From contig NZ_JBCAQT010000018.1 in assembly GCF_038419845.1 (NCBI RefSeq), positions 19,286-83,285 of the forward strand: a stretch of 64,000 nt of DNA, written 5' to 3'. The translations under genes and the position numbers were made by a program. The notes below the pieces were generated by a model that was given only the letters and a program-made list of their open reading frames with translations, was not told where the DNA came from and made no database searches. Every line of letters begins with the position of its first letter. Positions within the stretch are counted from its first letter, which is position 1. The DNA comes from Marinimicrobium sp038419845. GTDB taxonomy: Bacteria > Pseudomonadota > Gammaproteobacteria > Pseudomonadales > Cellvibrionaceae. Shown here one piece after another: positions 31,906-40,419 of the stretch.

Positions 31906-33300
31906 TTAGGATGCGGCATTGTTTTTGGTCGGTAATTCGTCGTCGTGCACGTGCAGTGTGTATTCCAGGCTCTCCAGAGACGTTCCCTTGGTTTCCGGCA
32001 TGATTTTCCAGACGAAAATCAGCTGAAGCACCATCATCAACCCAAAGAAGATGAACACCGCGCCACCGCTGATCTCCGCAAATACCGGAAACAGCCAGGA
32101 GACGGCGGCGGCCATGAACCAGTGGGTAAAGCTGCCAAACGCCTGGCCCTTGGCGCGCACGCGATTGGGGAAGATTTCGGAAATGAACACCCAGATCACA
32201 GCGCCCTGGGATATGGCGAAGGCCGCGATAAAGCCCAGAAGGCCGAAGAGCACCAGGTTGCCGGAGATGTCATCGGCCATGAATTGAAAGCTGACCAGAA
32301 AAAGGGAGGCGGCGGTACCGATGGAGCCGATGAACAACAGTGGCCGGCGGCCCAGCTTGTCAATGAAAAACAGGGCGATGACGGTGAACAGAAAGTTGGT
32401 GCCGCCCACCAGGACCGCCTGCAGCAAAGACGCTTCGGTACTGAAGCCGGCGCTCTCGAAAATGCGCGGCGCGTAGTACATCAGGGCGTTGATGCCGGAG
32501 AGCTGATTGAACATGGCAATGGCCCAGGCGCAGAAGATCGGAAACATGTATTTGCGCTGAAACAGTCGGTCGGAGGCGCCATTGTCGTCATCAATCAGTG
32601 AGCGCTCAATGTCCGCCAGCTCCTGATCGACATCGGGTTCTCCCATTTTGATCAGCACATCACGGGCTTCATTTGTCCGTCCTTTCTTGACCAGCCAGCG
32701 GGGGCTGAACGGAATCAGGAACAGCAGAACGAAAAACAGGGCCGCCGGCACCATTTCAATGCCCAGCATCCAGCGCCAGGCGGCGGCTGAATCGATGGAT
32801 AGGCCGATAACGTAGTTGGAGAAAAACGCCAGCAGGATGCCGCCCACCACGTTCAGCTGGTTGATGGCCACCAGTCGGCCACGCATGGCCGCCGGGGAAA
32901 TCTCCGCAATGTACATGGGAGCCACCACCGAGGCAGCGCCGACGGCAAGGCCGCCGATGAGCCGGTAGACCAGAAATTCGCCCCAGAGCGTGGCCAGTGC
33001 GCTCCCGAGCGCGGAAACAAAATACATGACGGCAATGACCATCAGGGAGCGTTTTCGTCCCAGCCAGTCGGCTGGCTTACCGACCGACAGAGCGCCGATC
33101 ACGGTGCCAATCAGGGCGATGGCAACGGTAAAGCCGAGCCCGTTGCTGGTGAGCTCGAACTCCCGCTCCAGAGCGACGGTGGTGCCGGAAATGACGGCGG
33201 TATCGAACCCGAACAGCAGGCCACCCAGGGCGGCCACGATGGTGCTGAAAATAACAACTCGGTGAGAACGGGGCGGTGCGGCCCCCGGTGAATGGTTCAT
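31906..33300 (-). CDS. Sugar-porter family MFS transporter
   Basis: Twelve-helix inner-membrane sugar/proton symporter of 464 residues. Sugar-porter signatures are GGLLFGFDTAVISGT at TM1, the loop GKPADWLGRKRSL, YRLIGGLAVGAASVVAPMYI, then QLSGINALMYYAPRIF, FIDKLGRRPLLF and the C-terminal PETKGTSLESLE. Such proteins carry hexoses including fructose, xylose and galactose. Between fructokinase and GH32 genes, fructose or sucrose uptake is the likely role. It is the free-sugar import route, consistent with an ATP-dependent fructokinase rather than a PTS. Confidence 0.9.
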   Translation of the reverse strand: MNHSPGAAPPRSHRVVIFSTIVAALGGLLFGFDTAVISGTTVALEREFELTSNGLGFTVAIALIGTVIGALSVGKPADWLGRKRSLMVIAVMYFVSALGSALATLWGEFLVYRLIGGLAVGAASVVAPMYIAEISPAAMRGRLVAINQLNVVGGILLAFFSNYVIGLSIDSAAAWRWMLGIEMVPAALFFVLLFLIPFSPRWLVKKGRTNEARDVLIKMGEPDVDQELADIERSLIDDDNGASDRLFQRKYMFPIFCAWAIAMFNQLSGINALMYYAPRIFESAGFSTEASLLQAVLVGGTNFLFTVIALFFIDKLGRRPLLFIGSIGTAASLFLVSFQFMADDISGNLVLFGLLGFIAAFAISQGAVIWVFISEIFPNRVRAKGQAFGSFTHWFMAAAVSWLFPVFAEISGGAVFIFFGLMMVLQLIFVWKIMPETKGTSLESLEYTLHVHDDELPTKNNAAS

Positions 33301-33431
33301 GGTTACTACCTCGCTTGGATTGTTTCCATTATTGTTTGTGATCGTTTGAGGCCATGGAGATGGCTTTTCAGTTAAGTGTAAGACTCAATGAGCGATTTGG
33401 CTCGCTATCCTGCCAATGTGGATCTCCCTGG

Positions 33432-34331
33432 CTATGCAATCGCCTCTGCCATCAGCAACGCGCCAGCCTCTCCCGCGTGGCCGCCGAGCATGGGCCCCAC
33501 AATATAGTCCTGCGGGCACTCCGCAGCCTCCCCGCAGGGGTAGCCGTTGATGTGCTGTCGGAAGCGCTCGCGAATACGTGGGAAGAGGTGGTCCTGCTTC
33601 ATCACACCTCCGCCCAGGATGATGCGCTGGGGCGAGTAGCTTACAGTCAGGTTCCAGCACAGCGCCGCCAGGTAGTCGGCCTGAATGTCCCAGGCCTCAT
33701 GCTCCTCGGGCAGGGTGTCGGCCTTCCGTCCCCAGCGCTTTTCAATGGCCGGACCGGCCGCCAGGCCCTCCAGGCAATCGCCATGAAAGGGGCAGGCACC
33801 GGGGAAGGGGTCACGCTGCCGGTCGTGGGGCAGGAGCATATGACCCACCTCAGGATGCATGGCGCCCTTGACCGGCTGCCCGTTGACGACAATGCCGGCG
33901 CCCACGCCGGTACCGATGGTGACATACACATAGTCATCCAGCCCTTGTGCCGCGCCGAGACTGCCTTCCCCGAGTGCTGACCCATTGACGTCAGTGTCAA
34001 AAGCGACGCGCACCCCGAGCGCCCCGGACAGGGTGCCCACCACATCGGTATTCGACCAATGGGGCTTGGGGGTATCGGTAATGAAGCCGTAGGTAGGCGA
34101 GTCCAGGGTCAGGTCCACCGGGCCAAAGCAGGCCACGCCGAGGGAGGCAATGGCTCCGTGCCGGGCCTGGGCTTGCTCAAAAAAGCGGATGGCGGCTCCG
34201 AGGGTTTCCTCGGGGTGGGTCGTTGGAAAGCTGGCGCGCTCCAGGATTTCTGCTGGAGACCGGCCCAGAACACAGTTGAATTTGGTGCCGCCGGCTTCTA
34301 TGCCTCCAAACAGACAGGGTAGTGACTTCAC
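33432..34331 (-). CDS. ROK-family fructokinase
   Basis: Phosphorylates free fructose to fructose 6-phosphate with ATP. The 299-residue product has the ROK ATP-binding start FGGIEAGGTKFNCVLG, the catalytic aspartate in VAFDTDVNGSALGEG, and the zinc motif HDRQRDPFPGACPFHGDCLEG with histidine and cysteine ligands. It belongs to the Mak/ScrK-like branch of ROK kinases. It is first in the minus-strand operon, 131 bases before the MFS gene, and divergent from the susC-like gene with a 503-base AT-rich space between. Confidence 0.9.
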   Translation of the reverse strand: MKSLPCLFGGIEAGGTKFNCVLGRSPAEILERASFPTTHPEETLGAAIRFFEQAQARHGAIASLGVACFGPVDLTLDSPTYGFITDTPKPHWSNTDVVGTLSGALGVRVAFDTDVNGSALGEGSLGAAQGLDDYVYVTIGTGVGAGIVVNGQPVKGAMHPEVGHMLLPHDRQRDPFPGACPFHGDCLEGLAAGPAIEKRWGRKADTLPEEHEAWDIQADYLAALCWNLTVSYSPQRIILGGGVMKQDHLFPRIRERFRQHINGYPCGEAAECPQDYIVGPMLGGHAGEAGALLMAEAIA

Positions 34332-34658
34332 GTTGATTCTCGCTCTTATTAGGTTTGCTGAGTTTGGCAGTGGCCATTCCGATTAAGTAAATCACGGTTA
34401 AATATAACTGTCAATGTTGATTTAATTGCCAATTATACTATTTTAGGCCGCTAAACGAGTGTGTCGTCTAGAAAAGATAATTAACACAAGGTTAATAAAA
34501 TAGTTGAAATAGTGTAAATCATTCTGTAATTTAGAAAGTCCAGGCCAGAAAAGCGAGGTTTTTCCGGTTTGATAAGCTGAAAATATAACGAACAATCCTC
34601 CGATAACCCTGAGCTATTTAGCAAAGGGATCAGGTGGAGAGAGCAGCGAGGAAAAGCA
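34332..34658. other. AT-rich divergent control region before the fructan genes
   Basis: This stretch between fructokinase and the susC-side genes is much richer in A and T than its surroundings, especially around 34385-34600, and should hold divergent promoters. I see no gene, no strong palindrome and no clear -10/-35 pair that I would defend. Confidence 0.5.
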
Positions 34659-34817
34659 ATGACTGTCGACAATGACATTAGATGGGCAGCCGGGCCGCTC
34701 TGGGGCGGTGCGAGGCTGGCCTCCAGATTTATGCCACAGCCGCCTCAGCCATTTGAGTTGAGCGATCCGCAATCGTTTGCCATCAGCCCCATTACCAAGA
34801 CCAGGCTTCTACAATAA
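34659..34817 (+). CDS. Possible small protein (52 residues) leading into the susC-like gene
   Basis: An ATG at 34659 sits six or seven bases after GAGGAAAAGC, a strong ribosome binding site, and opens a 52-codon frame that ends in TAA 17 bases before the susC-like start. The product begins MTVDNDIRWAAGPLW and ends ITKTRLLQ, with no signal peptide or repeated regulatory codons. It may be a small protein, a leader peptide that sets susC expression, or chance. The good start site and tight spacing are the reasons to record it. Confidence 0.35.
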   Translation: MTVDNDIRWAAGPLWGGARLASRFMPQPPQPFELSDPQSFAISPITKTRLLQ

Positions 34818-34834
34818 ATAAGAGGATTCACTCT

Positions 34835-37750
34835 ATGAACAAGTCACTATTTACATTGAGCGCACTGGCGTGTGCCATAACCCCGGGGCTGGCCTACGCT
34901 CAGCCCGACGACGACTCTTCCATGCAGGCAATTGAAGAGGTCGTGGTTGTCGGCTATAGCACGACTGAGGAAAAGAAGCTGCTTGGTGCCGTGAACGCGG
35001 TAGACCTGGACGACGTCCAGGATCTGCCCTCCGGCAACATCATGCAGAACCTGCAGGGGCGCTTGCCAGGTGTCCAGATCAGCTCAAACGGCAACCCCAA
35101 CCCAACCTCGCGCGTGCGCATTCGGGGGCAGGGCATCGGCGGGCTGGGCTTTAATGATCCGCTATATGTAATTGACGGCGTGCCAACCACAAAAGGCATG
35201 CACGAACTGAACCCCAATGATATTGCTTCCATTCAGGTGTTGCGTGATGCGGCGACCGGCAGTGTCTACGGTGCCCGGGCCGCCAACGGCGTCATCGTGA
35301 TAACCACCAAGAAAGGTTCGGACGCAGAGGGCGTTCAGGTGAAGCTCAATCAGTCGTATCAGGATTACTCTTACGACCTAGACCCCTTGACCACACAACA
35401 GCGGGCCCGTGCTGTATTTCAGGCGGCCGTCAATGATGGTAGAGATCCCAACAACGCCAGCCCTCTGTATGCATACGACTGGAACGGGGATTTTGGTGAT
35501 CCCGAGCTGAGTGAAATCCGGCTGCCGGAGTATCTGGACTCGGCGCAGACGATGCGGCCGGCGAACACCAATTGGTTCGACGAGGTAACCCGAACCGCGA
35601 AGGTGAGCGATCTGCACGTATCCATGGGAAATTCCTCTGACCGCTCCAATGTGTATGCCTCCTTTGGTTACTACAATGCCCAGGGTGTTGTGGATGAATC
35701 CGAGTTTGAACGCTTGGCCTTCCGGGTGAACTCCAGCCTGGATTTTCTTGAAGGCGATCTGACTATCGGCGAGAACTTCACCTTTACCAATCAGGTGTCC
35801 AACAAGGTTAACGACCTGGCCGAAGGGGCTCTCAATCTGGCCATCGAGCAGCAGTCCATTGTGCCCATTCGCACAGAGGACGGTATGGGGTGGGGTGGTC
35901 CGGCCGCGGGTATCACCGACCGGGACAATCCGGTGCGCCTGATTGAAATGAACAAGGACAATGAAAATACCTACAATCGGGTGGTCGGTAACGCCTACGT
36001 TGAATACCGTCCACTGGATGATCTTATCCTGCGCTCCAACGTGGGGGTAGATTACGGGCAATTCTATTATCGTGACTACACGCGCGCCTTTCAGGCGGGT
36101 AATCTCAACTTTGAAGACCAGTTGAGTACCATGCATAACTGGAACGAAACACTGGTGTGGACCAACACCGCCGAGCAGAGCTGGGACTTTGACGGCGGTC
36201 ATTTCCTGAAAGTTCTGGTGGGTACGGAAACGGTTGATTTCGAAACCGAAGGCTTCTCCGGTAGCAATCAAGGGTACGCGTCTGACGATCGCGATTTTGC
36301 CTTCCTGTCTCAGGGCACATCCGGAACGGAAGTGAACGGCTCGGGCGATGCCTGGAACATGCAATCCTACTTCACCCAGGCCGACTATGATTTTGAGGGG
36401 CGCTACCTGGCGTCTGTTACGGTACGACGCGATGGGTCGTCCCGTTTTGGTGAAAACAACCGCTACGGTACCTTCCCGGCCGTTTCGGCGGGCTGGTTTG
36501 TTTCTGATGAAGCCTTCTTTGATGTGGATTTCATTGATGAGTTGAAGCTGCGTGCCAGCTGGGGTGAAAACGGTAACCAGGAGATTGATACCCGGGCGAC
36601 CTCTACCATTTACGAGAGTCGTTACGCTACGACATCGCTGTTTACCACCCAGCAAGATGAAGGTACGGCTTACGACCTGAGTGGTGCGGATACCGGGAAC
36701 CTGCCCTCCGGCTTTGCCCGGGTTCAGATCGGTAACCCGGATCTCAAGTGGGAGACGTCGACTCAGACCAACGTGGGTATCGACTTTGAAATGTTCGATG
36801 GCAGCTTCTGGGGCTCACTGGACTGGTTTGAAAAAACCACAGAAGACATCCTGACGCGCACCCAGCCCCTGGCAACGGAGGGTGAAGGGGCATCCCGTAT
36901 CGTCAACGGCGGTACCATTGAAAACTCCGGTTTCGAGCTGGTGTTGAACTACGCCAATGACTTCGAAATCGACCGTTTCGGCGTGTTTCACTACGAAATC
37001 AGCGGTAACGTCTCCTCGGCGGAAAACGAGGTGATCTCGCTTCCTGAGGATGTCGTCAACTCCTTTCCGGGTGACGGGCGTGAAAAAACCATTCTGGGTC
37101 AGTCCATCAATGCCGTATACGGCTATGTCGATGACGGTCTTTTCCAGAGCCAGGACGAAGTTGACGCTCATGCCGAACAGAGCGGCGCCGCGCCTGGCCG
37201 AATTCGCTATACCGATCTGGATGGCGATGGCCAAATCACCGAAGCGGATCAGACTTTCTTCACCACCTCCGATCCGGATCTGCTCTATGGCGTGAACTTC
37301 AAGCTCGGATACGAAAACTGGGATTTCAATATGTTCTGGCAAGGTGTCCACGGGGGGCAGATTCGCAACCATTGGCGCTTCTTTACCGATTTCACCTCTC
37401 TCAACGCCGGCTCCAACTATGGCGATCGTGTTCTGGGGGGCTGGAGTCCGGAAAATGCCGACAGCAACGTGCCGGCGCTGACGCTGGTCGACAACAACAA
37501 TGAGGCTCGATCTTCCACATTCTTCTGGGAAGATGCGTCCTACCTCAAGTTGCGTGATCTCTCAGTGGGATACTCACCCTCGGATGGTTTTTGGGGTGCC
37601 ATGGGTGCCAGCACAGGTCGCTTCTATATTCAGGGGCAGAATCTGCTGACCATCACCCCGGACGGCACTCTGGCTCAGGATCCGGAGACGCCGGGAGCCA
37701 CTTTCCCGATTCCCCGCAGCATCAATATAGGTATGAATGTCACCTTCTGA
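34835..37750 (+). CDS. SusC/RagA-family TonB-dependent outer-membrane receptor
   Basis: Outer-membrane beta-barrel importer for oligosaccharides, 971 residues, starting at an ATG after AAGAGGATT. A signal peptide (LSALACAITPGLAYAQ) is followed by a TonB-box-like segment EEVVVVGYST (34-43), then the plug domain with NIMQNLQGRLPGVQI, DPLYVIDGVP and the SusC signature SVYGARAANGVIVITTKKG (143-161), then a barrel ending in a terminal phenylalanine (SINIGMNVTF). The CarboxypepD-like N-terminal domain usual in Bacteroidota SusC is missing. It is 50 bases upstream of the susD-like gene and divergent from the fructokinase operon. SusC-type receptors are rare outside Bacteroidota, so transfer is likely. 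Confidence 0.93.
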   Translation: MNKSLFTLSALACAITPGLAYAQPDDDSSMQAIEEVVVVGYSTTEEKKLLGAVNAVDLDDVQDLPSGNIMQNLQGRLPGVQISSNGNPNPTSRVRIRGQGIGGLGFNDPLYVIDGVPTTKGMHELNPNDIASIQVLRDAATGSVYGARAANGVIVITTKKGSDAEGVQVKLNQSYQDYSYDLDPLTTQQRARAVFQAAVNDGRDPNNASPLYAYDWNGDFGDPELSEIRLPEYLDSAQTMRPANTNWFDEVTRTAKVSDLHVSMGNSSDRSNVYASFGYYNAQGVVDESEFERLAFRVNSSLDFLEGDLTIGENFTFTNQVSNKVNDLAEGALNLAIEQQSIVPIRTEDGMGWGGPAAGITDRDNPVRLIEMNKDNENTYNRVVGNAYVEYRPLDDLILRSNVGVDYGQFYYRDYTRAFQAGNLNFEDQLSTMHNWNETLVWTNTAEQSWDFDGGHFLKVLVGTETVDFETEGFSGSNQGYASDDRDFAFLSQGTSGTEVNGSGDAWNMQSYFTQADYDFEGRYLASVTVRRDGSSRFGENNRYGTFPAVSAGWFVSDEAFFDVDFIDELKLRASWGENGNQEIDTRATSTIYESRYATTSLFTTQQDEGTAYDLSGADTGNLPSGFARVQIGNPDLKWETSTQTNVGIDFEMFDGSFWGSLDWFEKTTEDILTRTQPLATEGEGASRIVNGGTIENSGFELVLNYANDFEIDRFGVFHYEISGNVSSAENEVISLPEDVVNSFPGDGREKTILGQSINAVYGYVDDGLFQSQDEVDAHAEQSGAAPGRIRYTDLDGDGQITEADQTFFTTSDPDLLYGVNFKLGYENWDFNMFWQGVHGGQIRNHWRFFTDFTSLNAGSNYGDRVLGGWSPENADSNVPALTLVDNNNEARSSTFFWEDASYLKLRDLSVGYSPSDGFWGAMGASTGRFYIQGQNLLTITPDGTLAQDPETPGATFPIPRSINIGMNVTF

Positions 37751-37800
37751 GCCGGGACCACGCAACGAATTCAAATATTGAACTTATTGAGGTTAACATC

Positions 37801-39525
37801 ATGAATAAGACTTATAAGTTAGCACTGTCAGCGGTAGTGGCCTTTGCCATTACGGCTTGCGGCAGCGACTCTCTGGAAGTGGAGCCGAAATCGGCTCTGA
37901 GTGAAGATCAGGTAAAAACCGTCGACAACCTGGATGCGTTGGTGACTTCGGCGTATTCCTACCTGGGCAACGATCACTATACCGCCCCCATGTACTTGTG
38001 GCCCACCGGCAACCTGCGTGCGGGGGATGCTCACAAGGGTGGTAACGGTGCGGCGGATATCTTCGCGTATCACGCCTTGTCTCTGTACGAGCCTCTGGTG
38101 GCTGACGGTGAGTCCTTTCCGCCAGACTTTATCGATCTGAACAACAAGAAGTGGGTGCGTGATTTCACCGGTATCTCCCGTGCCAACTCGGCGCTTCAGG
38201 TGATGAATGATGTCGGGGAGGATGTCTACCCAAACAAGGCCGCTCGTCAGGCCGAGCTTCGGTTTATCCGCGGCGTGTTCTATTTCGACCTGAAAATCCA
38301 TTACGACCAGATTCCGTGGATTGACGAAACCATGACGCCGGAGGAGGTTGAGAACGCCAGCAACGTCGACCTTACATCGCAGGAACTGTGGGACAAGATC
38401 GCGGCGGATTTCCGCTATGGGGTGGAGAACCTGCCGCTGCCGCAGGACCAGGCGCAGGTAGGCCGGGCTGATCGCGATGCGGCCCGGGCGTATCTCGCCA
38501 AGACGCTGTTGTATCAGGCCTACGTGCAGGATGAAAATCACCAGGTAACCAGTGTCAATACCGATAAGCTGGAAGAGGTCGTCGCCCTCGTAGACGATAT
38601 TGAAGTAAATGGTCATTACGGATTGGTCAATGACTTTGCCGAAAACTTCCTGTGGGAGTTTGAAAACAACCGTGAATCGGTTTTTGAGATTCAGCGCTCT
38701 CGCGAAGACGGGACTCCTGATGGCCGTGGCTCCTGGGGAGTGGCACTGAATACGCCGATGGCCGGTGGTTTCGGCTGCTGTGGCTTCCATGTGCCCACTG
38801 AAAACTTCGTCAACGCCTTCAAGACCGGCGCCGATGGGTTGCCGCTGTTTGATAGCTTTAACGATGCGAACTACGATGCGTCGTCGGATATGGTCGACCC
38901 CCGTCTGGATCACACCGTCGCGATGGAAGACAAGCCTTTCAAGTACGATGAAGATCTGATCATCGAGGATGGAGATTCCTGGGCACGTAACGCCGCCACC
39001 TACGGTAACTTTGTGTCCATGAAGGAGTTGGAGCATCCGGATTGCGAGTGCCGCATGCAGAATGGTCCATTTACCGTGTTCTCGAAGAACACCATCCTGA
39101 TGCGGTACGCCGATGTTTTGCTGTTCAAAGCCGAAGCGTTGATCGAGCTGAATCGTGAAGATGAAGCCCTACCGATCATTAACCGGATCCGCCAGCGTGC
39201 GGCCGGCAGCACCGGCCGTCTGGGCAACAACTTCAGTATCTACAATATTGGCACCTACAGTGACTTCGCCGACCAGGATGAGGCTCGCCAGGCGCTGCGC
39301 TGGGAGCGTCGACTGGAGTTGGGGTTGGAAGGGCACCGGTTCTTTGACCTGGTTCGCTGGGGCGTTGCCAAAGAGACGCTGGATCAGTACCTGGCCGTTG
39401 AAGAAACGCGCAAAGAGTACCTGACGGATGCGGAGTTCACGGCCGGTAAGCACGAGTACATGCCGATCCCGCAACAGCAGATCAACCTCAGTGGTGGTGC
39501 GTACCAGCAGAATCCGGGCTACTAA
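37801..39525 (+). CDS. SusD/RagB-family glycan-binding lipoprotein
   Basis: Surface lipoprotein that caps the SusC barrel and binds the oligosaccharide. The ATG at 37801, after TTGAGG, starts a lipoprotein signal (LALSAVVAFAITACGSDSLEV, C20); 574 residues in all. SusD features include the early segment SALSEDQVKTVDNLDALVTSAYSYL, the RFIRGVFYFDLKIHYDQIPW helix pair, ARAYLAKTLLYQAYV, the ILMRYADVLLFKAEALIEL helix and the C-terminal RWERRLELGLEGHRFFDLVRW, which is highly typical. It forms a pair with the SusC-like protein. The operon ends at a strong terminator at 39665. Glycan specificity (levan or inulin) is inferred from GH32 neighbours. Confidence 0.93.
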   Translation: MNKTYKLALSAVVAFAITACGSDSLEVEPKSALSEDQVKTVDNLDALVTSAYSYLGNDHYTAPMYLWPTGNLRAGDAHKGGNGAADIFAYHALSLYEPLVADGESFPPDFIDLNNKKWVRDFTGISRANSALQVMNDVGEDVYPNKAARQAELRFIRGVFYFDLKIHYDQIPWIDETMTPEEVENASNVDLTSQELWDKIAADFRYGVENLPLPQDQAQVGRADRDAARAYLAKTLLYQAYVQDENHQVTSVNTDKLEEVVALVDDIEVNGHYGLVNDFAENFLWEFENNRESVFEIQRSREDGTPDGRGSWGVALNTPMAGGFGCCGFHVPTENFVNAFKTGADGLPLFDSFNDANYDASSDMVDPRLDHTVAMEDKPFKYDEDLIIEDGDSWARNAATYGNFVSMKELEHPDCECRMQNGPFTVFSKNTILMRYADVLLFKAEALIELNREDEALPIINRIRQRAAGSTGRLGNNFSIYNIGTYSDFADQDEARQALRWERRLELGLEGHRFFDLVRWGVAKETLDQYLAVEETRKEYLTDAEFTAGKHEYMPIPQQQINLSGGAYQQNPGY

Positions 39526-39664
39526 AGCCGGAGAAAGGTGTTCTGAGCAAATCCTGCTCCAGACTATCCATGACTCCCACCATGGGGCAGGTTTTCTCTC
39601 CGGCGTGTTTGGCGCCGGAACTCTCCCAGGGAATGTCTCTCCCTATTTGGCACGATAATGGTGC

Positions 39665-39698
39665 AGGCGCGGCCCGAGGGGGCCGCGCCTTTTTCTTT
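39665..39698 (+). terminator. Intrinsic terminator after the susC-susD operon
   Basis: Stem AGGCGCGGCCC (39665-39675) pairs with GGGCCGCGCCT (39680-39690), loop GAGG, followed by TTTTTCTTT. A second, looser hairpin (GCCGGAGAAA with TTTCTCTCCGGC, near 39527-39604) lies between it and the stop codon. Confidence 0.9.
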
Positions 39699-39715
39699 AT
39701 GAGTCCTCCGGAATT

Positions 39716-40054
39716 CTAGCGAATCGCTTCTTCGTCCGGGTTGTCCACCAGCTCGGGTTTGCTGTGGCGGTGTGACTTGGTCGAACCCTTGCGCTTGGCG
39801 AGCGCCGCATCCAGTTTCTTGGCTGCATCGGCAATGGCGGCGTAAAGGTCCTGTGCTTCGGCGTGTACGGCGACAGGAGCGCCTTTGAATTGGGTGGTGA
39901 CCTCCACTGCCTGGACGTGACGCTCGACGGTCAGGGCCATGGAGAGGTCTCCCAGATCGGGATAGTGGCTTTGAACTTTGGCAAATTTGCTGTCTACGGC
40001 CTCGCGAATGCCGTCGGTGATATCCACGTGGTGACCGGACATATGTATATTCAT
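39716..40054 (-). CDS. HPF/RaiA-family ribosome hibernation factor
   Basis: Small ribosome-binding protein that occupies the decoding region of idle 70S or 100S ribosomes. The ATG at 40054, after GGAGTATCT, gives 112 residues beginning MNIHMSGHHVDITDGIREAV; the in-frame start at 40117 is less family-like. The beta-alpha fold shows VDSKFAKVQSHYPDLGDL, ALTVERHVQAVEVTTQFKG and the helix DLYAAIADAAKKLDAALAK, with a basic KRKGSTKSHRHSK tail. It stands outside an rpoN-ptsN cluster, so it is probably a stand-alone YfiA/RaiA-like paralogue or a relocated hpf. Confidence 0.88.
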   Translation of the reverse strand: MNIHMSGHHVDITDGIREAVDSKFAKVQSHYPDLGDLSMALTVERHVQAVEVTTQFKGAPVAVHAEAQDLYAAIADAAKKLDAALAKRKGSTKSHRHSKPELVDNPDEEAIR

Positions 40055-40243
40055 AGATACTCCATGATTGTTGTTGGTCGGCGCAGGCCCGACCGCCACT
40101 GGGGTCGGGTCGTTCACAGGTAGTGACTCCGGGGAGCCGCCATCAGTTCCCCGCGGCTCGTGGGGTGAATTTCGTCACTCCCTACTATGAAACATGTGTC
40201 CGGCGAGGGTAAAAGTCAAGGCAAAGCCGTGTAAAGACGGGCA

Positions 40244-40279
40244 TAAAAAAAGCCCGCAACGGCCGTTGCGGACTTTTTC
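40244..40279 (-). terminator. Terminator after tRNA-Met (possibly bidirectional)
   Basis: Arms around ACCGGCC-like GC core: on the minus strand AGTCCGCAAC pairs with GTTGCGGGCT around GGCC and runs into TTTTTTT. On the plus strand the T tract is shorter (TTTTTC), so termination in that direction is weaker. Confidence 0.8.
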
Positions 40280-40284
40280 GAAAG

Positions 40285-40361
40285 TGGTAGCTAGGGGCGG
40301 ACTTGAACCGCCGACCCCAGCATTATGAATGCTGTGCTCTAACCAGCTGAGCTACCTAGCC
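40285..40361 (-). tRNA. tRNA-Met (anticodon CAT)
   Basis: A 77-base tRNA with the CCA end encoded. The anticodon stem CAGCA/TGCTG encloses TTCATAA. The D arm (GCTCAGCTGGTTAGAGC) and T arm (GGCGGTTCAAGTCCGCC) are intact. The acceptor stem GGCTAGG/CCTAGCT pairs fully except that the first pair is G1-T72 (a G-U wobble in RNA). The GG start and body are like elongator tRNA-Met; a lysidine-modified tRNA-Ile with a CAT anticodon is less likely. The lack of a C1-A72-type mismatch excludes the initiator. Confidence 0.92.
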
Positions 40362-40419
40362 ACTTGAGGTCGCGTATTTTCCCTATCCGGCCCTATAAAG
40401 TCAAGCCTTTAAGGGGCAA

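Noticed and set aside
34835..37750. Ordinary proteobacterial TonB-dependent receptor (siderophore or sugar type)
   Set aside because: The YGARAANGVIVITTKKG signature, the paired SusD-like gene directly downstream and the length near 1000 residues fit SusC/RagA much better, although the N-terminal extra domain is missing.
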